A stretch of DNA of 64,000 nt from Microbacterium psychrotolerans (GCF_031085295.1 NZ_JAVFWO010000002.1:682001-746000); one strand, 5' to 3'; positions 16,374 to 25,821 are shown, numbered from the stretch's first letter. Notes: generated by a model not told the origin, from the sequence alone. Translations and numbers: made by a program.

Positions 16374-16979
16374 ATGACCGCTCTCACCCTGATCCGCCAC
16401 GGCGAGACCGACTGGAACCGCGATCGGCGGATCCAGGGTGCGACCGACATCCCCCTCAACGACACGGGTCGCGCACAGGCCCGCGCCACCGCGGCGGTGC
16501 TGCGCGGGCGCCTCGACGCGACCGTGCCGGCGAGGATCGTCTCGAGCGATCTCGCCCGCGCCCGCGAGACGGCCGAGATCATCGCCGCCGAGCTGGGCCT
16601 CGCCGCACCCCGGACCTATCGCGGATTGCGCGAGCGGTCGTACGGCGAGGCGGAGGGCATCGACGTGGAAGAGTTCCGCGCCCGCTGGGGCGACTGGCAC
16701 AGTGCGGAGGTTCCCGGCGCCGAGCCGTGGCCGGAGCTGCGCAAGCGGGGCATCGCGGCACTCGGCCGCGCCGTCCGCGATCACCGCCGCACGACCGCGC
16801 CGGCGGCCGCGAACCTCATCGTCGTGAGTCACGGAGCGCTGATCCGGGAGCTGATCCGCCACGCGACGGCCGGCGAGCTGCCGCCCGTGGGCGAGCGTCT
16901 CGCGAACGGATCGACGCACGACTTCGTCTACGAGCGCGACCACCTCCGGCTCATCGCCTACGCGGGGCTCGGGGCCTGA
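16374..16979 (+). CDS. histidine phosphatase family protein
   Basis: A 201-residue phosphoglycerate-mutase-like phosphatase. The phosphohistidine motif LIRHGETDWN is at residues 6-15, the partner motif IVSSDLARARETAEII follows, and the second catalytic His is in IVVSHGALIRELIRHA. Substrates range from sugar phosphates to cofactors' precursors and cannot be chosen from sequence. The ATG comes six bases after a TAGGGT -10 box (16362-16367), so the transcript is probably leaderless. It ends 18 bases from the convergent CitE-like gene with no strong hairpin between. Confidence 0.88.
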   Translation: MTALTLIRHGETDWNRDRRIQGATDIPLNDTGRAQARATAAVLRGRLDATVPARIVSSDLARARETAEIIAAELGLAAPRTYRGLRERSYGEAEGIDVEEFRARWGDWHSAEVPGAEPWPELRKRGIAALGRAVRDHRRTTAPAAANLIVVSHGALIRELIRHATAGELPPVGERLANGSTHDFVYERDHLRLIAYAGLGA

Positions 16980-16997
16980 CGCCGGCGGCGTCGCGAC

Positions 16998-17807
16998 TCA
17001 GCCGTCTGCCCGGGCCAGGACGCCGCGCGCGTGCCGCAGCACGGGCTCGTCCACCATGCGCCCCTCGTAGGAGAACACGCCGCGCTCGGTCTGCGCGGCG
17101 CCGAGCACGCCACGCGCCCACGCGACGGTCTTCTCGTCGGGGCGGTACGCGGCGCGGATGACGGGGACCTGGCTGGGGTGGATGCACGCGGTGGCGCGGA
17201 ATCCGGATGCCGCAGCATCGGCCGCCTCGATCGCCAGGCGCTTCGCATCGTCGATGTCGAGATGGACGGCATCGATCGCGGCCTTGCCGCGCGCGCCCGC
17301 CGCAAGCAGGACCCGCGCGCGGGCGTAGCGCGCGATGTCGCGATAGCGGCCGTTGGGCTTGCGACTCGAGGTGCCGCCGAGGCTCGCCACCAGGTCCTCC
17401 GCTCCCCACATCAGCGCCACGACGTTGTCGAGGGCCGCGATACGGTCGGCCTGGGCGACGCCCTTCGCCGTCTCGCACAGTGCGACGACCTCGAAGCGCG
17501 CGTCGATGCGTGCGATGCGCTTCGGCGACTCGGACTTGGCCAGCATGATGCGCCGGTAGTCGGTCTGCGAGAGCGTCGCCATGTCGGCCGTGAACGCGTC
17601 GGTCTCGGCCGGATTGACGCGCACGATGACGCGCGCGGGGTCGACCTCCGATTCGATGAGGTGACCGCGGGCCGCCGTCTTGTCCGCGGGCGCCACCGCG
17701 TCCTCCAGATCCAGGATGACGGCGTCCGCGCGATCGAATGCCTTGGCGTACCGCTCGGGGCGGTCCGCCGGGCAGAACAGCAGCGCGGGGCCGAGGTCGA
17801 AGTTCAT
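16998..17807 (-). CDS. CitE-like beta-hydroxyacyl-CoA lyase (HpcH/HpaI family)
   Basis: A 269-residue CoA-ester lyase. Family features are LLFCPADRPERYAKAF at the start, the metal/substrate motif ILDLEDAVAP, VRVNPAETDAF, VALCETAKGV and WGAEDLVASLGG. It lies at the end of a carboxylase/dehydrogenase/MaoC operon, overlapping maoC by four bases. The same gene order occurs in Mycobacterium tuberculosis (Rv2498c-Rv2502c), where the CitE-like protein is reported to act as a beta-hydroxyacyl-CoA lyase in leucine catabolism and itaconate dissimilation. I therefore infer cleavage of 3-hydroxy-3-methylglutaryl-CoA-type esters. GGGGAGGA precedes the ATG. Other family roles (malyl- or citramalyl-CoA lyase) remain possible. 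Confidence 0.85.
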   Translation of the reverse strand: MNFDLGPALLFCPADRPERYAKAFDRADAVILDLEDAVAPADKTAARGHLIESEVDPARVIVRVNPAETDAFTADMATLSQTDYRRIMLAKSESPKRIARIDARFEVVALCETAKGVAQADRIAALDNVVALMWGAEDLVASLGGTSSRKPNGRYRDIARYARARVLLAAGARGKAAIDAVHLDIDDAKRLAIEAADAAASGFRATACIHPSQVPVIRAAYRPDEKTVAWARGVLGAAQTERGVFSYEGRMVDEPVLRHARGVLARADG

Positions 17808-18340
17808 GGGGTCCTCCCCGGGATCGGCGGCGCGCACCACATCAGGGCGGTCCGCGTGGCCACGGCGACGACCTCGCCGCGCTGGTTGCGTCCGGTGTGA
17901 CGAAGGGTCACGATCCCCTGCCCGGGACGCGAGGCCGAGAGCCGCTTGTCGACGACCTCCGTCTCGGTGTACAGCGTGTCGCCGTGGAACAGGGGCGCCG
18001 GGAACGAGATGTCGGTGAGGCCGAGCTGCGCGACGAGCGTTCCCTGCGTGATCTGCGAGACGGACGCCCCGACCATCGTCGCCAGCGTCCACATCGAGTT
18101 CATGAGGCGCTGTCCGAACGGCTGCGACTCTGCGAAGGCGGCATCCAGGTGCAGCGCCTGCGTGTTCATCGTGAGCGAGGAGAACAGCACGTTGTCCGCC
18201 TCGGTAGCCGTGCGACCGGGGCGATGCAGGTACGTCGTGCCCACCGCGAGCTCGTCGTACCAGAGTCCCCGCTGCACGACCTCGGGGGAACCGCCGTCGG
18301 GGGCGGGGTTCTCGGCGGGGTCAGGCATCACGTCTGTCAC
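17804..18340 (-). CDS. MaoC-family enoyl-CoA hydratase
   Basis: A 178-residue hot-dog-fold hydratase. The signature segment is NTQALHLDAAFAESQPFGQR with the catalytic-site Asn/His region, followed by the typical strands FPAPLFHGDTLYTETEVVDK and GEVVAVATRTALMW. MaoC proteins usually act on the R-stereoisomer, unlike crotonase-type hydratases. Placed between acyl-CoA dehydrogenase and the CitE-like lyase, it would hydrate 3-methylglutaconyl-CoA or a related ester, as suggested for Rv2499c in Mycobacterium. GTG start with GAGG five bases upstream; seven bases separate it from the acyl-CoA dehydrogenase stop. Confidence 0.85.
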   Translation of the reverse strand: MTDVMPDPAENPAPDGGSPEVVQRGLWYDELAVGTTYLHRPGRTATEADNVLFSSLTMNTQALHLDAAFAESQPFGQRLMNSMWTLATMVGASVSQITQGTLVAQLGLTDISFPAPLFHGDTLYTETEVVDKRLSASRPGQGIVTLRHTGRNQRGEVVAVATRTALMWCAPPIPGRTP

Positions 18341-18347
18341 GCTACCC

Positions 18348-19499
18348 TCAGGCCACACCCAGCGCCCGTGCGATCACGAGCAGCTGCACCTCGTTCGTGC
18401 CCTCACCGATCTCGAGGATCTTCGAGTCGCGGTAATGACGGGCGACCGGGTACTCGTTCATGAACCCGTTGCCGCCGAACACCTGGGTCGCGTCGCGCGC
18501 GTTGTCCATCGCCGCATCGCTCGCGGTGAGCTTGGCTATCGCCGCCTCGGTCTTGAAGGGCTTCCCCGCGTCGCGCAGCCGGGCGGCGTGATGCCACGCG
18601 AGACGCGCGTTGTGCACGCGAAGCTGCATCCGGGCGAGGAGGAACTGGATGCCCTGTCTCGTCGCGAGCGCGTCGCCGAACACCGTCCGCTTCTTGGCGT
18701 AGTCGACGGCGGCCTCGAGGCATCCCTCCGCGGCACCCGTCGACAGCGCCGCGATGGCGATGCGTCCCTCGTCGAGGATGTGGAGGAAGTTCGCGAAGCC
18801 GCGACCCCGCTCGCCCAGCAGGTTCCCCTCGGGCACACGCGCATCCTGGAACGTCAGCGGATGCGTGTCGGACGCGTGCCACCCGACCTTGTCGTAGCCG
18901 GGCTCGACCGTGAAGCCGGGCGTGCCCGACGGCACGATGATCGTCGAGATCTGCTTGCGGCCGTCCTGCTCCCCGGTGACCGCCGTGACGGTCACGAACC
19001 GGGTGATCGGCGTTCCCGAGTTGGTGATGAACTGCTTCGAGCCGTTGATGACCCACTCGCCGGCCTCGAGCTTCGCCGTGGTGCGCGTGGCGCCGGCGTC
19101 GGAGCCCGCCTCCGGCTCGGTGAGCCCGAAGCCCGCGAGCGCCGTGCCGGCCAGGAGATCCGGCAGCAGCGCCTGCTTCTGCTCCTCCGTGCCGAAGCGG
19201 AACACCGGCATCGCACCGAGACTGACGCCGGCTTCGAGCGTGATGGCGATGGACTGGTCGACGCGTCCGAGTGCCTCGATCGCGAGGCAGAGTGCGAAGT
19301 AGTCGCCACCCTGCCCGCCGTACTCCTCGGGGAACGGCAGGCCGAACAGGCCCAGCTCGCCCATCTGGGCGACGACGTCCATCGGCAGGGTCTTCGTGCG
19401 GTCGGCCTCGTAGGCCTGCGGGGCGACGACCTCGTCGGCGAAGTCGCGCACCATGCGGGCGAGCTCTCGCTCGTCGTCGGTCAGGTTGAAGTGGTCCAT
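18348..19499 (-). CDS. acyl-CoA dehydrogenase (probable isovaleryl-CoA dehydrogenase)
   Basis: A 383-residue FAD-dependent acyl-CoA dehydrogenase. The FAD and substrate motifs are GFGLTEPEAGSDAGATRTTA and FITNSGTP in the middle domain, and the C-terminal helical domain holds QVFGGNGFMNEYPVARHYRD and LEIGEGTNEVQLL, where Glu of EGTNE is near the position of the catalytic base in some subfamilies. Operon position after the two carboxylase subunits suggests oxidation of isovaleryl-CoA to 3-methylcrotonyl-CoA. It corresponds by position to FadE19 (Rv2500c). ATG with GAGG upstream; 14 bases after the carboxylase alpha subunit stop. Confidence 0.88.
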   Translation of the reverse strand: MDHFNLTDDERELARMVRDFADEVVAPQAYEADRTKTLPMDVVAQMGELGLFGLPFPEEYGGQGGDYFALCLAIEALGRVDQSIAITLEAGVSLGAMPVFRFGTEEQKQALLPDLLAGTALAGFGLTEPEAGSDAGATRTTAKLEAGEWVINGSKQFITNSGTPITRFVTVTAVTGEQDGRKQISTIIVPSGTPGFTVEPGYDKVGWHASDTHPLTFQDARVPEGNLLGERGRGFANFLHILDEGRIAIAALSTGAAEGCLEAAVDYAKKRTVFGDALATRQGIQFLLARMQLRVHNARLAWHHAARLRDAGKPFKTEAAIAKLTASDAAMDNARDATQVFGGNGFMNEYPVARHYRDSKILEIGEGTNEVQLLVIARALGVA

Positions 19500-19513
19500 G
19501 GCTGCCTCGGATT

Positions 19514-21634
19514 TCAGGAGGGGGTGTCGGATGCCTCGTGGGCGGGTTCTGCGGCGGTGACGTGAGCGAGAACCTGGTCGCGGCGCACCTGGTCGCCCGT
19601 GACGACGTCGAGACGCACGACGCCCGCGTGGGGCGCGACGACGGGGTGCTCCATCTTCATGGCCTCGATGGTCACGATCCGGTCGCCGGCGGCGACCGCG
19701 GCGCCGTCGGCGACGTGGAGGGCGACGACAGCGCCCGGCATCGGGGCGCGCAGCTCCGGATCGGTCGCGGCGGCATCGCGCTCGCGGGCGGCGAGGCGCT
19801 TCTCCATCGCCTCCCGGCGCGTGAGAGGGCGCAGCCGGTGTGTCGCGGCGTCGGCGTGCACCCAGATCCACCCTGCGGCGTCCGTCGCCACCGTCACGCC
19901 GGAGGCCCTCGCCTGCTCGGTGGTGTGCGATCCGTCGTGCGGTGCGGGGCCGACACGGCCGGACGCTGACGACTCCCGACGCCGCCGTGAATCCATGGCG
20001 GAGAACGACGCCGGCGCGAGGTCGGGAGCCGCGACGACGGCGATGGCGCCGCTCTCCGCCTCGACCGCGACCGTGCGACCGACCGGTGCGCTTCCCGCGC
20101 GCCAGCCGGTGCCGGTGAGCCACAGCGGGCCGGCCGCTGCTCGGACAGGCTCCGAAGCGCGCACGCGCGCGAGCTCTCCGGCCAGGGCTGCGGCGGTGAG
20201 CGCCGCCTGCGACGGTTCCGAGGCCGAATACGGCGGCAGACGGTCGATCAGTCCGGTGTCCATGTCGCCGCCGCGCACTCCCGGATCGGCCAGCAGCGCC
20301 CGCAGGAATCCGAGGTTGCTGTCGACGCCGAGCAGCACGGTCTCGGCGAGCGCAGCATCGAGCCGTTCGATCGCCTGCGCGCGATCCGAGCCGTGCGCGA
20401 TGACCTTCGCGATCATCGGGTCGTAATCGGACGAGACGACGCTGCCCGACTCGACCGCGGCGTCCGTGCGCACCCCTGCGGGCTCGCGCCACACCAGCAC
20501 GTCGCCGGTCGCCGGCAGGAAGCCGCGCTCGGGGCTCTCGGCGTACACGCGGGCCTCGATCGCGTGACCGTCGAGGCGGATGTCGTCCTGCGCGAGCGCG
20601 AGCGGACGGCCTGCCGCGACGAGGAGCTGCTGCTCGACGAGGTCGACCCCGGTCACGAGCTCGGTCACCGGATGCTCGACCTGCAGTCGCGTGTTCATCT
20701 CGATGAAGAAGAACTCGTCGGGCCGATCGCCGGCCACGAGGAACTCGACGGTGCCTGCGCCGCGGTAGTCCACGCTCGCGGCGGCCGCGCACGCCGCGGC
20801 CCCCAGGCGCGCGCGGGTGGCGGCATCCACCACCGGGGAGGGAGCCTCCTCGATGACCTTCTGATGCCGGCGCTGCAGTGTGCACTCACGCTCGCCGAGA
20901 TGGATGACGTCGCCGTGCGCGTCGGCGAGCACCTGCACCTCGATGTGGCGCGGGCGCACGATGAGGCGCTCCAGCAACAGGGTGTCGTCGCCGAAAGCCG
21001 CCGCAGCCACGCGACGGGCGGTGGCCAGCGCCTCCGGCAGCTCGGACGCCGCTCGCACCACCTGCATGCCCTTGCCGCCCCCGCCCGCCGAGGGCTTGAC
21101 CAGCAGCGGATAGCCCGTCTCGCCCGCCGCGGCGGCGATGTCGGCGTCCGTCATCCCGACGGCGCTGAAGCCGGGGACGGTCGGCACGCCGTGTGCTGTC
21201 ACGTGCTCCTTCGCGCGGATCTTGTCGCCCATCACGTCGAGGGCGCGCTCCCCCGGACCGATGAACACGATCCCCGCGTCGGCGCAGGCGCGCGCGAAGC
21301 CCGCGTTCTCGGACAGGAACCCGTAACCCGGGTGGATCGCCTCGGCAGCCGTCTCACGGGCGGCGGCGATCACCGCCGCGATGTCGAGGTACGACGCGGA
21401 TGCCGCAGCCGGCCCGATGCGCACCGCGACGTCGGCCTCCCGTACGTGCGGCGCGTCGGCGTCGGCGTCGCTGTAGACGGCGACCGAGCGGATGCCGAGC
21501 CGCCGCAGAGTGCGGATCACGCGGCGTGCGATCTCGCCGCGATTGGCGACCAGGACGGTGGCGAACGGGGGCCCGTCGACGGAATCGGCGATAGTGGGGC
21601 GGGCCTCACGGAGGGAGGCGGGAGAGGAGGTCAC
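19514..21634 (-). CDS. accA1: acyl-CoA carboxylase alpha subunit (biotin carboxylase plus biotin carrier)
   Basis: A 706-residue ATP-dependent biotin carboxylase fused to a biotin carrier domain. The carboxylase part has [34 protein letters not shown], the glycine-rich [13 protein letters not shown] loop, [10 protein letters not shown] and [16 protein letters not shown]. The C-terminal biotinyl motif EAMKMEHP places the biotinylated lysine near residue 660. An arginine/serine-rich, apparently disordered stretch near residue 570 ([12 protein letters not shown]) interrupts the linker between the domains and is unusual. With the beta subunit it should carboxylate 3-methylcrotonyl-CoA (or a related short acyl-CoA). 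I chose the GTG at 21634; an in-frame GTG at 21643 overlaps the preceding stop and is an alternative. Confidence 0.9.
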   Translation of the reverse strand: MTSSPASLREARPTIADSVDGPPFATVLVANRGEIARRVIRTLRRLGIRSVAVYSDADADAPHVREADVAVRIGPAAASASYLDIAAVIAAARETAAEAIHPGYGFLSENAGFARACADAGIVFIGPGERALDVMGDKIRAKEHVTAHGVPTVPGFSAVGMTDADIAAAAGETGYPLLVKPSAGGGGKGMQVVRAASELPEALATARRVAAAAFGDDTLLLERLIVRPRHIEVQVLADAHGDVIHLGERECTLQRRHQKVIEEAPSPVVDAATRARLGAAACAAAASVDYRGAGTVEFLVAGDRPDEFFFIEMNTRLQVEHPVTELVTGVDLVEQQLLVAAGRPLALAQDDIRLDGHAIEARVYAESPERGFLPATGDVLVWREPAGVRTDAAVESGSVVSSDYDPMIAKVIAHGSDRAQAIERLDAALAETVLLGVDSNLGFLRALLADPGVRGGDMDTGLIDRLPPYSASEPSQAALTAAALAGELARVRASEPVRAAAGPLWLTGTGWRAGSAPVGRTVAVEAESGAIAVVAAPDLAPASFSAMDSRRRRESSASGRVGPAPHDGSHTTEQARASGVTVATDAAGWIWVHADAATHRLRPLTRREAMEKRLAARERDAAATDPELRAPMPGAVVALHVADGAAVAAGDRIVTIEAMKMEHPVVAPHAGVVRLDVVTGDQVRRDQVLAHVTAAEPAHEASDTPS

Positions 21635-21639
21635 GGGGA

Positions 21640-23244
21640 TCACATCCGGAAGACGCCGAAGCGCGGTTCGGGCAGCGGGGTGCGCGAGACGACGTCCAGC
21701 GCGAGTCCGAGCAGGTCGCGGGTGTCGAGCGGGTCGACGACGCCGTCGTCCCAGAGCCGGGCGGTGGCGTAGTAGGGGCTCCCCTGATCCTCGTACTGGG
21801 CGCGGATCGGTGCCTCGAACGCCGCCTGGTCCGCCTGCGACCACTCCTCGCCGCGGGCCTCCAGCTGGTCTCGCTTGACGGTCGACAGCACCGACGCGGC
21901 CTGGTTCCCGCCCATCACGGAGATGCGACTCGCGGGCCAGGTCCAGAGGAACCGCGGCGAGTACGCCCGGCCGCACATCGAGTAGTTGCCGGCGCCGAAC
22001 GAGCCGCCGATGACGACGGTGAGCTTGGGGACGCGCGTGGTGGCGACGGCGGTGACCATCTTGGCGCCGTCCTTCGCGATGCCGCCGGCCTCGGCGTCCC
22101 GTCCCACCATGAAGCCGGAGATGTTCTGGAGGAACAGCAGCGGTGTGCCGCGCTGGTCGCACAGCTCGATGAAGTGGGCGCCCTTCTGCGCGGATTCGCT
22201 GAACAGCACGCCGTTGTTGGCGACGATGCCGACGGGGTGGCCGTGGATGCGCGCGAAGCCGGTGACCAGCGTGTCGCCGTACTCGCGCTTGAACTCGTGG
22301 AACTCGCTCCCGTCGACCAGCCGGGCGATGACCTCGCGCACGTCGTAGGGCTGGTTGACGTCGACGGGGACGACCCCGTACAGGTCGGACGGGTCGACGG
22401 CGGGCGGGACGCTCGGCACGACATCCCACGCGGGCGCGGCGGGAAGCGGCAGGGTGGCGACGATGTCGCGGACGATCTCGAGGGCGTGCTCGTCGTCCTC
22501 GGCGAGGTGGTCGACGACGCCCGAGCGTCGGGCGTGCAGCTCTCCCCCGCCGAGCTCCTCTGCGGTGACGACCTCGCCGATCGCGGCCTTCACGAGCGGC
22601 GGGCCGCCGAGGAAGATCGTGCCCTGGCCCCGGACGATGACCGTCTCGTCGCTCATGGCGGGGACGTACGCGCCTCCGGCGGTGCAGGAGCCGAGGACCG
22701 CGGCGATCTGCGGGATGCCGGCGGCCGACAGCCGGGCCTGATTGAAGAAGATGCGTCCGAAGTGGTCGCGGTCGGGGAACACCTCGTCCTGCATGGGAAG
22801 GAACGCGCCCCCCGAGTCGACCAGATAGACGCACGGCAGGCGGTTCTCGAACGCGATCTCCTGGGCGCGGAGGTGCTTCTTCACCGTCAGCGGATAGTAG
22901 GTGCCGCCCTTCACGGTCGCGTCGTTGCAGACGACCATCACCTGGCGCCCGTGCACGAGGCCGATGCCGGCGATGACGCCGGCGGCCGGGGCCTCCCCGC
23001 CGTACAGCCCGTCGGCGGCGAGCGGCGCGATCTCGATGAACGGGCTCCCCTCGTCCAGCAGCCGCGAGACGCGGTCGCGGGGCAGCAGCTTGCCGCGCGC
23101 GACATGGCGCTGGCGAGAGGCGGTGGGCCCGCCCAGGGACGCCGTAGCCAGCCGATTGCGCAGCTCTCGAGCCAGCCCCTGCTGACCCTCGTGGATGCGC
23201 ACGAAGGCCTCGTCGTGCACCGCGGCGGTACTCAGCACGCCCAT
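21640..23244 (-). CDS. accD1: acyl-CoA carboxylase beta subunit (methylcrotonyl-CoA carboxylase-like carboxyltransferase)
   Basis: A 534-residue carboxyltransferase subunit. The N-terminal half has [50 protein letters not shown] and [16 protein letters not shown]; the C-terminal half has [12 protein letters not shown] and [20 protein letters not shown]. The [19 protein letters not shown] region and SGFMVG match methylcrotonyl-CoA carboxylases better than propionyl-CoA carboxylases. First gene of the operon beta-alpha-dehydrogenase-MaoC-CitE. It starts at ATG with GGGAGGG upstream and is driven by the promoter at 23341-23369, which is overlapped by TetR operators. Confidence 0.9.
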   Translation of the reverse strand: MGVLSTAAVHDEAFVRIHEGQQGLARELRNRLATASLGGPTASRQRHVARGKLLPRDRVSRLLDEGSPFIEIAPLAADGLYGGEAPAAGVIAGIGLVHGRQVMVVCNDATVKGGTYYPLTVKKHLRAQEIAFENRLPCVYLVDSGGAFLPMQDEVFPDRDHFGRIFFNQARLSAAGIPQIAAVLGSCTAGGAYVPAMSDETVIVRGQGTIFLGGPPLVKAAIGEVVTAEELGGGELHARRSGVVDHLAEDDEHALEIVRDIVATLPLPAAPAWDVVPSVPPAVDPSDLYGVVPVDVNQPYDVREVIARLVDGSEFHEFKREYGDTLVTGFARIHGHPVGIVANNGVLFSESAQKGAHFIELCDQRGTPLLFLQNISGFMVGRDAEAGGIAKDGAKMVTAVATTRVPKLTVVIGGSFGAGNYSMCGRAYSPRFLWTWPASRISVMGGNQAASVLSTVKRDQLEARGEEWSQADQAAFEAPIRAQYEDQGSPYYATARLWDDGVVDPLDTRDLLGLALDVVSRTPLPEPRFGVFRM

Positions 23245-23294
23245 CTGCGCCCTCCCGTGTCATCTCCGTCGACGTCACGATCGGATCACGTCCG

Positions 23295-23324
23295 TTGTCC
23301 TGACGCGATCGGATTGGTTAGTGT
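23295..23324 (+). promoter_or_regulatory. promoter of the tetR gene
   Basis: TTGTCC (23295-23300), an 18-bp spacer and TAGTGT (23319-23324) form a fair -35/-10 pair with a start near 23331. The -10 box lies inside operator 1, so the regulator would shut off its own gene. Confidence 0.5.
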
Positions 23325-23332
23325 TCACTAAC
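23317..23332. promoter_or_regulatory. TetR operator 1
   Basis: GTTAGTG-TT-CACTAAC is a perfect inverted repeat of two 7-base arms. It covers the tetR -10 box and the first transcribed bases of the carboxylase operon. Confidence 0.75.
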
Positions 23333-23340
23333 TGAGCTTC

Positions 23341-23369
23341 AGGTTAGCGACCATTAACTGGAATCACAA
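23341..23369 (-). promoter_or_regulatory. promoter of the carboxylase (leucine degradation) operon
   Basis: On the minus strand TTGTGA (23369-23364), a 17-bp spacer and TAACCT (23346-23341) form a near-consensus promoter starting near 23334. The 5' leader to the ATG at 23244 is about 90 bases. Operator 2 lies between the two boxes. Confidence 0.65.
23343..23358. promoter_or_regulatory. TetR operator 2
   Basis: GTTAGCGACCATTAAC matches operator 1 at 12 of 16 positions and keeps the outer GTTA/TAAC arms. Its start is 26 bp from that of operator 1. Confidence 0.6.
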
Positions 23370-23382
23370 GCGGGGAACCGGA

Positions 23383-23979
23383 ATGACAAGCGCCGCCACC
23401 GACCGCGATCGCGCGAAGGCCGACCGCCACGCAGCGATCCTCCGCGAGGCGGCCGCGCTGTTCGCCGAACGCGGCTTCAGCGGCGTCAGCCTCGAAGACA
23501 TCGGCGGGGCGGTCGGCGTCAGCGGCCCTGCCCTCTATCGGCACTTCGCGAACAAGCAGGCGTTGCTGGGCGCCATCCTCGTCGAGGTGAGCGAGCGGCT
23601 GCTGGCCGGCGGCCGGGCCGTGCTGTCCGAGCATGATGACCCCGCCGATCAGCTCGACGCGATCATCGCGTTCCACGTCGAGTTCGCGCTCCGCGACGCC
23701 GACGTCATCCGAGTCCAGGACCGCGACCTCGCGAGCCTCAGCGACGACGACCGCCACACCGTGCGGCGCCTCCAGCGCGAGTACGTGGAGGTGTGGATCG
23801 GCATCCTCTCGACGATCCATCCCGAGCGAGACGAGGACGACCTGCGCGTGCGCGCCCACGCGTGCTTCGGCCTCATCAACTCGACGCCCCACACGGTGCG
23901 CGCGTCGCGGTCGCGCCCCGGCGAGCGCGACATGCGCGGCATCCTCCGCTCGATGGCGCGCGCTTCGCTCACCGCCTGA
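23383..23979 (+). CDS. TetR-family transcriptional regulator
   Basis: A 198-residue repressor. The helix-turn-helix is at residues ~15-60: AAILREAAALFAERGFSGVS, LEDIGGAVGVSGPALYRHFA and NKQALLGAILVEV. The C-terminal ligand domain is of the TetR_C_33/KstR-type with no distinctive ligand residues that I can name. It is divergent from the acyl-CoA carboxylase operon, and the 138-base gap holds two matching palindromes and two promoters, so it very likely represses both itself and the operon, with an acyl-CoA of leucine breakdown as a probable inducer. GGGGA precedes the ATG by seven bases. Confidence 0.92.
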   Translation: MTSAATDRDRAKADRHAAILREAAALFAERGFSGVSLEDIGGAVGVSGPALYRHFANKQALLGAILVEVSERLLAGGRAVLSEHDDPADQLDAIIAFHVEFALRDADVIRVQDRDLASLSDDDRHTVRRLQREYVEVWIGILSTIHPERDEDDLRVRAHACFGLINSTPHTVRASRSRPGERDMRGILRSMARASLTA

Positions 23980-24009
23980 CTTCGGCCCTTGGCCTAATCT
24001 GGACGGACC

Positions 24010-25821
24010 ATGGCGGGGGATGGCCACACGGACGACGCGCAGCCGAAGGATCACGGCGACGCGGAAGGAGTCGTGCGCCCGCGTGCGGAGAGCACCGACA
24101 GCTCGCGTCGCGACTTCCTGAAGCTCGGTGGCATCGCGACCGCGGGGCTCGTGGTCGGCGGCGCGGTCGGCGCAGCGGCGGGCGCCACGATCGGCCACGA
24201 GCTCGGCGTCCGCGAGGGATCCCTCGATCTGGCCGCCCTGCCCGCGCGCTCCGAGCCCGGCTTCGACCACGTGGTCGTGGTCATGGGCGAGAACCGCTCG
24301 TTCGACAACCTGCTCGGCTGGCTCTATACGCCCGACACGCTCCCCGACGGTGCGACGTTCGACGGGCTCGCGTTCGGCGACTATGCCAACACCGCCCCGA
24401 GCGGCGAACCGATCGCGGCGCACACCTACAGCGGCCCCACCGACGAGGTGATGGGCCGCCCGAACCCCGACCCCGGCGAAGAGTTCCCGCACGTCAACAC
24501 GCAGCTGTTCGGCACGGTCGCACCCGCGTCGAACGCGACGAGCCAGGTCGGCGACATGGCGGCGCCCTTCAATGCACCGCCCTCCGGCACCGCACCGACG
24601 ATGGACGGGTTCGTGCGCGACTACTGGAACAACGTCGAGCGGCTGCGCCGTGGGAAGGCGCCCACGCTGCAGGAGGCCACCCACATCATGGGCGGCTTCT
24701 CCCCCGAGCAACTGCCGGTGCTCTCCACCCTCGCCAAGGGCTTCGCCGTCTTCGACGCCTGGTTCGCCGCCGTCCCGTCGCAGACCTACTGCAACCGGTC
24801 GTTCTTCCACGCCTCGACCTCGCACGGCTTCGTCACGAACAAGCACGGCGGCGGCTACGACAAGTGGCTCGACGCGCCCGCGGCGCCGACGATCTTCAAC
24901 CGGCTGGAGGACGCCGGCATCTCGTGGAAGATCTACTTCGACGAGATGCAGCTGGTGTCACTGACCGGCATGATGCACGCCCCCGTGCTCGAGCAGTACT
25001 GGCGCACCGGCCGTTTCGGCCACATGTCGGAGTTCGCCGAGGATGCCGCCGCCGGGCGTCTGCCGGCCTACGCGTTCATCGAACCGCGGATGGTCTACAA
25101 CCACAACGACTTCCACCCGCCCTTCGGCGTGTACCGCGAGAGCGACGTCGAGGGCACGCCCGTGCTGGATTCCGCCATCTCGGACGTGCGCGCCGGCGAG
25201 AAGCTCGTCGCCGAGATCTACAACGCCATCAAGTCCAGCGCCACGCCGGACGGCTCCAACGCGCTGAACACCCTGCTGCTGATCACGTTCGACGAGCACG
25301 GGGGCACGTACGACCATGTCCCTCCCCCGGCGGCTGTCCCGCCCGTCGCCGATGATGCACCCGGAGAGATGGGCTTCACGTTCGACCGCCTCGGGGTGCG
25401 TGTCCCCGCGATCGCCGTGTCGGCGTACACGCAGAGCGGCACCATCGTGCACGACGAGATGCACCACGGCGCGGTGATCGCCACCTTGGCGCGCCTTCAT
25501 GGCCTGCGCCCGCTCACCCGGCGCGACGCGACGGCGCGGGACCTTTTCTCGGTGGTCAATCTCGACGCTCCGCGGGATCCGTCGACGTGGCCGGTCGTGC
25601 ACCCGATGTATGTGCCGCCCAATCCGCACGAGGACGAGCGGATCGACCTCCGTGACGGGCAGCACAAGAACAAGCCGCTCAGCCCGCCCGGCAGGGGGCT
25701 GCTGGGCCTGCTGCTCGCGCGCTACGCCGCGCCCGGTGCGCCCGAGCCGGAGACCTACGCCGAGGCGTACGAGGTGCTCCAGAAGCACGGCCTCGGCCTC
25801 TTCTACCCGAAGAAGAGCTGA
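24010..25821 (+). CDS. Tat-exported phospholipase C-type phosphoesterase
   Basis: A 603-residue enzyme of the bacterial phospholipase C/acid phosphatase phosphoesterase family. A twin-arginine signal lies at residues 32-60 (SRRDFLKLGG then a hydrophobic Ala/Gly stretch), so the folded protein is exported. Catalytic features follow: HVVVVMGENRSFDNLLGWLY, HIMGGFSPEQLPVL, CNRSFFHAST, FIEPRMVYNHNDFHPP and LLITFDEHGGTYDHVPPP. Substrates in the family are phospholipids or sphingomyelin; which one is unknown. TAATCT (23995-24000) is a -10-like box nine bases before the ATG. The gene sits alone between two halves of a branched-chain amino acid cluster, which makes its function there unclear. Confidence 0.88.
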   Translation: MAGDGHTDDAQPKDHGDAEGVVRPRAESTDSSRRDFLKLGGIATAGLVVGGAVGAAAGATIGHELGVREGSLDLAALPARSEPGFDHVVVVMGENRSFDNLLGWLYTPDTLPDGATFDGLAFGDYANTAPSGEPIAAHTYSGPTDEVMGRPNPDPGEEFPHVNTQLFGTVAPASNATSQVGDMAAPFNAPPSGTAPTMDGFVRDYWNNVERLRRGKAPTLQEATHIMGGFSPEQLPVLSTLAKGFAVFDAWFAAVPSQTYCNRSFFHASTSHGFVTNKHGGGYDKWLDAPAAPTIFNRLEDAGISWKIYFDEMQLVSLTGMMHAPVLEQYWRTGRFGHMSEFAEDAAAGRLPAYAFIEPRMVYNHNDFHPPFGVYRESDVEGTPVLDSAISDVRAGEKLVAEIYNAIKSSATPDGSNALNTLLLITFDEHGGTYDHVPPPAAVPPVADDAPGEMGFTFDRLGVRVPAIAVSAYTQSGTIVHDEMHHGAVIATLARLHGLRPLTRRDATARDLFSVVNLDAPRDPSTWPVVHPMYVPPNPHEDERIDLRDGQHKNKPLSPPGRGLLGLLLARYAAPGAPEPETYAEAYEVLQKHGLGLFYPKKS

